A stretch of 64,000 nt of DNA from NCBI GenBank assembly GCA_002633025.1, contig NMRB01000030.1, positions 741,137 to 805,136 of the forward strand. The letters run 5' to 3'. This DNA comes from Notospermus geniculatus. Its lineage: Eukaryota; Nemertea; Pilidiophora; Heteronemertea; Lineidae. Positions 57,571 to 64,000 of the stretch are shown here, piece by piece. Within the stretch, counting starts at the first letter, position 1; the number at the start of each line of letters is the position of its first letter. The notes under the pieces are model-generated. The model did no database searches. It was not told where the DNA came from and worked only from the letters and a program-made list of their open reading frames with translations. The translations under genes and the position numbers were made by a program.

Positions 57571-58920
57571 GGCATGATGTCATTATTGATGTACCAATGA
57601 TTTGCTCTTTCCAAGGTTGTTAGTTGAAATATCTTCGAAAGTATTCGATGAAATTGGCAATGATTTGGTAGCCAGGTCACATAATCATCCAAAAACCTGA
57701 CAGACAAATACAATAATCCCTCATAGAGGCAGCAATGGAAGGGATCCTCATCATTCAAGAACAACCTTATATGTCCAAACCATCTGTTTTGGTCAGCATG
57801 CTCCTGTCAGTCGTGAATTGGTATTCATGTTAGAACAATGGGGGGCTGCTCTGGTGATGAATATAAATAGGCTTCTGGTATCATTTTGCCATTATAGGTA
57901 TTTAATATATGGCCTTATTTGTCATATTATGGGGTCATCGTTGACGGTGGGATTATAAGGTAAGATGCTGTGAAATCAGTTCTTTATGGGCCTTTCTGTT
58001 CTGGAATGCTTGCAGTACGTGTCAAGTATAATCAAAATCTGTTCGACAGTCTTAAAATTTGGTTCAGTATCAGTGTGAAAGGCATGCCTCTCTATCTACT
58101 TGATTGTATCTCTGTCTTTCCATCAAGGCCGAAGCCGAAGATTTATTGGCCCTGTAGTGTTAAGTATGGAGGAGGCCATCTCAAGCTACTCACGTTCCTC
58201 ACTTGCATGGGGTCTTATATTTGTCCTTGCAAGGAACAAGGTACAAGGCACTTGCTAAGCGGATGAGGTAACCACTTGGCTACCGTGGGTCGATCCTCTA
58301 TGCACCAAGTTGAGCTATTAGAGTTCAGCTTCTTGTTAAAAGAAGGCTCCTATATCCTGGGATGTTCTGCATTGCTTCATTTTCACTCTCCACTAAGTGA
58401 TTTTTTGCTGTTAATATCTTAATGTGGCGTCTTTTGAAGACGGTAAATAAGTTCATGAAATTTGAGATTGGAACATTACGAACTCTTTCACAAGAAAGTG
58501 TCTTTCCTCCACAGACCTTACAGTACTAATAGCATCTGGCCTTCACGTGTCACCCTTTCTCAGTGTCCGCCCACAACAACGTCTGTCTTCAGAGAAGCCG
58601 AAATAAATATATTATGTCAACAACTCAAGACAATGAGCAACAAACAGCTCAAAACAGGGATGTTCTCTCTTTGTTCCTAATCCCTTTCATATATCTGGCT
58701 GGTGTCATTGCTCTCAGCACATCTCAATTAAGATTACAGAGCGAAGATAATTCCTTTTCTTAGGAAATGAGCTGGAGGTAAGAAGGTTGGTCCATTGGGT
58801 TGGTCAGAGAATGTCTTCCAACACAATTCGGGAAGTTTCATTCCTATTTTAGGTTAATTTGAGAGTAAGGCCCCCTTTGGGTCTGTATTTTGTCCATCGT
58901 GTAATGCTCGAACTCCCAGT
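57571..58920. other. Unassigned stretch
   Basis: No gene or repeat recognised. Frames of up to 98 codons (57970-58266, plus) show no known motif. Confidence 0.35.
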
Positions 58921-59216
58921 GCCACGGAGCCACAGTGGTGTAGTGGTTCGGGCCTCCGACTAGCGGTCAGAAGGTCCCGGGTTCGAATCCCACTGGCGTG
59001 AGACTTTGGGCAAGTCTCTTTTGCCTCACTGGGCTCTCTCCACCCAGGTGTATAAATGGGTACCGGTCGGAAATGCTCGGATTGTAGTGCTGAATGAGCT
59101 AGCAGCTCATCTGAGTTCTACTGAAAGGTTTCAGGATAGACTGGGGTTAAAGTGTAAAGTCGGATGACACCTCTACCACTGTTGATATCAGACTATAAAC
59201 CCTAACTTTAACTTTT
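58921..59216 (+). mobile_element. tRNA-derived SINE with MIR-like middle
   Basis: A tRNA-like head (GTGGTGTAGTGGTTCGGG A-box region, and a perfect B box GGTTCGAATCC at 58980-58990 flanked by CCCGG/CACTGG) is followed by TTTGGGCAAGTCTCTTTTGC and TGTATAAATGGGTACCGG. The TTGGGCAAGT...ATGGG combination resembles the segment downstream of the core in MIR-type SINEs. The body ends in CTAACTTTAACTTTTT. It probably uses a LINE partner in trans. Confidence 0.75.
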
Positions 59217-59230
59217 TAAACCAGGATAAT

Positions 59231-59283
59231 TATCCTCCCACGACAGGTGGTTTTACCTCGCTACTCTGCACTCACACAAACAG
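59231..59283. mobile_element. hAT-like MITE, CATCCTCCC family, copy 9 (left half only)
   Basis: TATCCTCCCACGACAGGTGG, TTTTACCTCGCTACTCTGC and CACTCACACAAACAG match the left half of the family. The right half is missing and unrelated sequence follows. Confidence 0.65.
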
Positions 59284-59895
59284 TTGCAGTTGCCATTTTA
59301 CTAGATTGATACTAGTTAACTAGTGCTTCATTTTGTGTTGGAAACTTATAAGATATCTTGAAAAGTTCTTCTATAACTGTTATTCTAGCCCTTGGCTGGG
59401 CAAGCGATGTCGTTGTTAAGAGTTTTTAACAAAGTGTATCCCTATATCCTGTAGCATTATTTTGTATCGAAAGTATGCTTGCAGAAAGAAAAGTACAGTG
59501 CTGTGGATTTTTCAACAGCAGATGGATCTTGTGATGATGTGGATAGTTGTTTTTATTTCATTTTTTTAGACATACCAATGACAGGGAAAAGAATGACAAG
59601 GTTGCAAAATGTGGATTTCTTATTTTTCTCCCTGTTATTTTTGTGCATGACAAGATGTGTGGTGGAAATCCAACATTTATTGTATGAATACGCGGACTTG
59701 AGGAAAAGTATGAACTGCAGGCTCTCAGGATAAAAAATTATACATTAGCAGTTTCCTCCCTTATCCACCGAAACAATCATGATACCTGCTTATACACAGT
59801 CAAAATTTTTCGTACAATTTTTTCAGAACTCTGCTTTCGTTGGTTTACAATCCATGTACTAGACCATCTTGAGCATGCCCAGAAAAAGTGATGAA

Positions 59896-60312
59896 CAAGC
59901 CGGGTGGCGACAGGGGTTCGCTATGTCGAATAAACATGAAGGGGAGAAGGCAGGAATTTAAGGAATGTGGAGGAAGTGATGACTGTAGGCCTATGATGGA
60001 CTGGATAGGCCCAATACATGTTTTACATGCATTCCCATGCGAAATACAACGCAAGTTCATTAAAAAATACACAATAAAAAATCCAGAAAGGTGCAAGAAG
60101 AAACAAAAAAAAATAATTAGTCAAGGCAAAGAAAATTTACACGCTCCGGGTATCGAACCCGAGACCTTCCGTTTTCTAGGCAGGCGGCTTTGCCACTCGG
60201 CCATGGCGGCTATGCACTCTGCGCTGATATGCATGTACATGTATGTATTGTTTGGATAATGTCAGGCGGCGCTGGAAATTTCCTGTGTTCAAATTTCGGC
60301 AAAAGATGCGCC
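59896..60312 (-). mobile_element. 420-bp repeat unit with tRNA-like segment, copy A
   Basis: The unit spans CAAGCCGGGTGGCGACAGG to GGCAAAAGATGCGCC and recurs at 60668-61093. On the minus strand it contains a pol III-type A box TGGCCGAGTGG and B box GGGTTCGATACCC (60138-60212). An A/T-rich tail region follows (TTTTTTTTTGTTTCTTC). This layout fits a long SINE, or a duplicated segment carrying one. No target duplication was found. Confidence 0.6.
60138..60212 (-). other. tRNA-like sequence in copy A
   Basis: Minus-strand reading starts GCCGCCATGGCCGAGTGG and ends with TCTCGGGTTCGATACCCGG, where the T-arm pairs fully (TCGGG/CCCGG region). The A box is of the Leu/Ser type. The acceptor arms do not match well, so this is a tRNA-derived promoter and not a tRNA gene. 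Confidence 0.55.
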
Positions 60313-60390
60313 AGTCCTTCCTAGGGCCTACCCCTCCACCAACTTTCATGACCCTCGGCCTTGCGGTTGCGAAACGTGCCAGTTTAACGG

Positions 60391-60430
60391 ACGACACACA
60401 CACACACAGACAGACACACACACACACACA
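60391..60430. repeat. (CA)n microsatellite
   Basis: About 40 bases of CA repeats, interrupted once by GACAGACA. It follows a GACGGACGACACA-type lead that often ends retroelement copies. Confidence 0.9.
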
Positions 60431-60667
60431 TTTTGAACCATTTTATAGTCATATAAATAGCTCCGCTGACCTTTGGTCAGCTGAGCTAAAAACACACCAA
60501 TAATCATATGTTTTCTTCGACGTTATTCCTTCCATGTATTTATGATCATTACTAGTATGCGACATATGTTTTCATTCAAGAATTCTTATCACATTGCCGG
60601 GGAGGTTCCGATTTGAGGTAAAAGCCAAGCTCGATCATGTGACCTACATGTCGACTATTTATTTTTA

Positions 60668-61093
60668 CAAGCCGGGTGGCGACAGGGGTTCGCTATGTCG
60701 AATAAACATGAAGGGGAGAAGGCAGGAATTAAGGAATGTGGAGAAAGTGATGACTGTAGGCCTAGGCCTATGATGGACTGGATAAGCCCAATACATGCTT
60801 TACATGCATTCCCATGCGAAATACAACGCAAGACCATTAAAATACACGATAAAAAAATCCAGAAAGGTAAAAGAAGAAACAAAAAAAAATAATTAGTCAA
60901 GGCAAAGAAAATTTACACGCTCCGGGTATCGAACGCGAGACCTTCGGTTTTCTAGGCAGGCGGCTTTGCCACTCGGCCATGGCGACTATGCACTCTGCGT
61001 GGCGCTGATATGCATGTACATGTATGTATTGTTTGGATAATGTCAGGCGGCGCTGGAAATTTCCTGTGTTCAAATTTCGGCAAAAGATGCGCC
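60668..61093 (-). mobile_element. 420-bp repeat unit with tRNA-like segment, copy B
   Basis: Same unit as 59896-60312, with scattered changes such as a doubled GGCCTA. Its tRNA-like part (60915-60989) has a mutated B box (GGTATCGAACGCG on the plus strand, where copy A has AACCCG). It carries a short insertion next to the tRNA-like head. Confidence 0.6.
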
Positions 61094-64000
61094 CCAACCT
61101 CCTCAACGTCAATGTAGATAATGTATCAAAAGAAGAAACACTTTTTGCAGCAAAGACTGTAGCAAATACGGGATAAAGTACCGGTACATTACGAACTACA
61201 TCGCGCATGCATATTACCTAAGAAATAGTTCCTCCGCGATGACCAGGTCACGGAATCGCAAGGATAATGACTTCTCAACTCCTGACCAGTAACTGCTTTA
61301 AAATCGTGTCTAATCGTGCGCATTACATAAAATAGCTCCCAATAGCTATTGACAACATTGTCCATGTACATATTTACATTTTTAGTACAGTTTACAAAGG
61401 TTTTAAACACCACTTTATACACCACCCAGACCCCCGTCTGACCTCCCCAAGAAAATGTCTAAAAATAGATTTAGAAATCACCGAAATTTGCACCTTTCCT
61501 GACGTTTGTTCGTACTGCCCAACCAATCAGGTCAACAGCTAATGGTAGACTATCACCAGACGCAATATGACGTTCAAACACGGCAAAATAAGGCCGTAAA
61601 CGTCAAGTAAAGCTTGATTACGTCATACAAATGCCTTGGAAAACTGGTGTGAAAATAGGGGTCCATATGGCCGCAGCTAGCGCTCCAAGCGGCTCCATAG
61701 CGAACCAAAAATGTTACCGTGTATTAAGGGTAGCATAACCATATGGAGAGCCAGAGTTTCCCATCCACCAAGTTTGTGACCAAATCGATCATGTGTCTAT
61801 CTTTGACAGGAAAATAGAGGAATTCGATTGATACTAATTGCCTGTTTCTTTATAATGGAGGTTGAACCCATGTTTCTAGGACTACAAACCCAAGACTACA
61901 CCACTTCCACTTGCTTTGAATTCCAAAGAAACTGGTAATCAGAAATTGTGGATTAGTTCTACAACTTCGTAAACCGAGTTCGTGCTTGCTGTTAATTTGT
62001 TACAACATGATAAATATTTATGAATATTGTTAATGATTTTGCCTGAGGTTAAAAGATCCATCAGAATGACGTCCGTGCTTTATAATAATAGCACATGAAT
62101 CAGATTGATTTGACGTTATAAAATACTATGATGGTAGTCTTCGTTGTCTTGATGCTTTGAACGTGTGGAGATTCAGTTTTCTCAAGGATTTTCATTTACT
62201 TGACATTTTGAAGATATCAGCGGTAAAGTGTACACAATGGAATGTTTTGATTTATAATTTCTCGGTCAAGAATGACCACACTTGGAGAAATTCATGTTCA
62301 GCCCCTGCAGCTGGCTGGGAGGCTGGCACAGGTCAAGCACCATGGCTCCACTGACTACTGTTCTGCTGCAACAGGTGAAGCATGGAAGCTGCGCATGCAA
62401 CTATGAGCCACTTTTTCCCATGTTTGAAAACCATGGTAACAAATGGAAAAAAACATCCTTTGCCAGTGGCTTTATTTTCCATTTTCTGCAAACTTACCAT
62501 GTACATTCGAAGTCCTTCATTTCATTGAGGAGTAGTCCAAACAAGTAATTAATCCTTTTGTTTATCTGAAAAATAGGACGAAAAAGATGACATGAGTGGC
62601 GTTATGGTGATGTTGTTTGTGGGAGAGAAAGCAGATGATGACTGATTAAAAACAAGTCACTTTGATTATTCAGAGGCCTGCACTTATCAAGTTCATCAAG
62701 TATGATCACAAGTTGAGAGTAGTTTCATTAAAATGAAAGGAGAAAAGTTGAATCACATACTTTTTGGAAAAAAATTTATTCCGCACGGAAATTCCAGAAG
62801 CCATGCATGTACATGTATCTGTCCTTTGGACTGTAGGGGATTGTCAATGGGCAGATTGATGGAATAAACATGCACTGATGATAAAAAAAACAGCACTATA
62901 AAATCAAATGTACTTCATGACCTATGGTTTGGATGATTCAACCTGATTTACCAAGTCCATCCAAGGCTGTGTTTTCATACTTTGGAAACCAATAAATGGT
63001 GGCTGTGATGTCAAACCCTTGAGGGCCTAGAGGGAGATACAGACATTTATGCCTTCTTTTATTACACTGTGATGATGGCTGTGTCAAAGCATTGTTCCCA
63101 GTGTACCAAGGTTACAACGTACATGATCACCACCAAACCCACGCGAGGTTCACCGAGTGCCTGGATAATTACAACCTGGATGAAAACACCAGTCTAAAAC
63201 TAGCAATTATCTGATCCCAAACTCTCCTATTTTTGATCAAGCAACTTGAAAATTGAGACTTTTTTTCAGTCTGTATGCAAATATTCCAATACAAGTTTAC
63301 TACAAAGTGTGTTTTTCCCACATGATGATGGGATTAATTGGAAGTACTTATCAGTTGATATTGTCGTGTTTTAGATTTTTTCTCTCTTCTCTCTAAGCTG
63401 TTAGTGGGAAATGTTCATAACTTAAATTACCGGTAATCCTTTGAGTGCCTGCCCCTATGGCAACATACCGGGGACTACTTCATGATGACACCCTGATAGC
63501 CCGATAGATCTATATGATGCCATCTTTCATAAAAAATGATTTTCGGTTTGAAAAATGTACTTGTTCTTGCCCTTAAAAAGACAGAGTTGGAGCAGTTGCA
63601 GCATTTTGGCTCCAAAGACAATACTGCATTAATTTAGAGCAGGACAAAACTGAAGTACCCAGAGAAAACCTACGCTTGGTTTCTTGAAATGTGGCTGGTG
63701 CTGAAAAAGTAGCCCTAAAAACGTTAAAATCTGGTGAATGGAGGGCACAAAAACAGGGTTAATGTGGATTTGCCATTGTTAAATGATGTGTGTACCATCC
63801 AATTAGTCTGTGTCTTACCTTCGTTTTCAAAGGAAAAAAAACATAATGGAAAACATTTAGCGTGATGTATCTAATAGATAAGGTAGATTTTTTCTTGTTC
63901 AACAGATTCTTTGCCCTTGTTGATATAGATTTTTCTCATCTCAAGGCCTTAGGCTGTGTTAGATTCATACAAAAACCACTATTACTGTTTATTTTCATTT
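61094..64000. other. Unassigned stretch to window end
   Basis: No supported gene, RNA or intact mobile element. Frames of up to 88 codons (62282-62548 plus) show no motif. Confidence 0.35.

Overview
This window looks like a stretch of nuclear genome from an animal, most likely a marine invertebrate. It is AT-rich and sparsely coding, and it is crowded with short palindromic transposons, tRNA-derived SINE-like copies and minisatellites. It has no operon-like gene packing, and nearly all open frames are shorter than 130 codons. An invertebrate deuterostome or a lophotrochozoan would fit, but the sequence alone does not settle the phylum.

Only one gene is convincing: an uninterrupted 390-codon rhodopsin-family receptor on the minus strand (40615-41787), of the FMRFamide/myosuppressin (DMSR) type. 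It has seven membrane segments, FRY in place of DRY, TELPQG in helix 6 and NFxxY in helix 7. A candidate poly(A) signal lies about 220 bases past its stop. Everything else is intergenic or intronic as far as can be seen. A candidate recursive splice site at 26206 hints that part of the window lies inside a long intron of a plus-strand gene.

Layout. 1-1.8 kb: two TTAA-flanked inverted-repeat elements, the first carrying two head-to-head tRNA-like modules. 4-12.3 kb: several MITE families and a tRNA-derived SINE. 14.4-15 kb: a 54-bp minisatellite. 18.1-23.5 kb: two near-identical direct duplications, each with its second copy starting exactly at an N, plus a GGGACTGCAAT array; these look at least partly like unmerged haplotypes. 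25.5 and 40.2 kb: two insertions with 14-bp target duplications that share a hammerhead-ribozyme-like motif, resembling the terminal parts of Penelope-like retroelements. 33.6-39.6 kb: a minisatellite, further MITEs and a tandem duplication. 40.6-41.8 kb: the receptor. 42.6-51.6 kb: more inverted-repeat elements, including a 982-bp compound element with internal tandem repeats. 52.6-56.2 kb: two arrays of long degenerate tandem repeats. 57.3-61.1 kb: a CAGGGGC-terminated element, a MIR-like SINE and a duplicated 420-bp unit containing tRNA-like sequence. 61.1-64 kb: nothing recognised.

The most striking small-scale structure is the nine-copy, nearly palindromic, roughly 100-bp MITE family (termini CATCCTCCCA/TGGGAGGATG). 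Its 8-bp target duplications can be read directly at several sites and point to a hAT-type transposase acting in trans.
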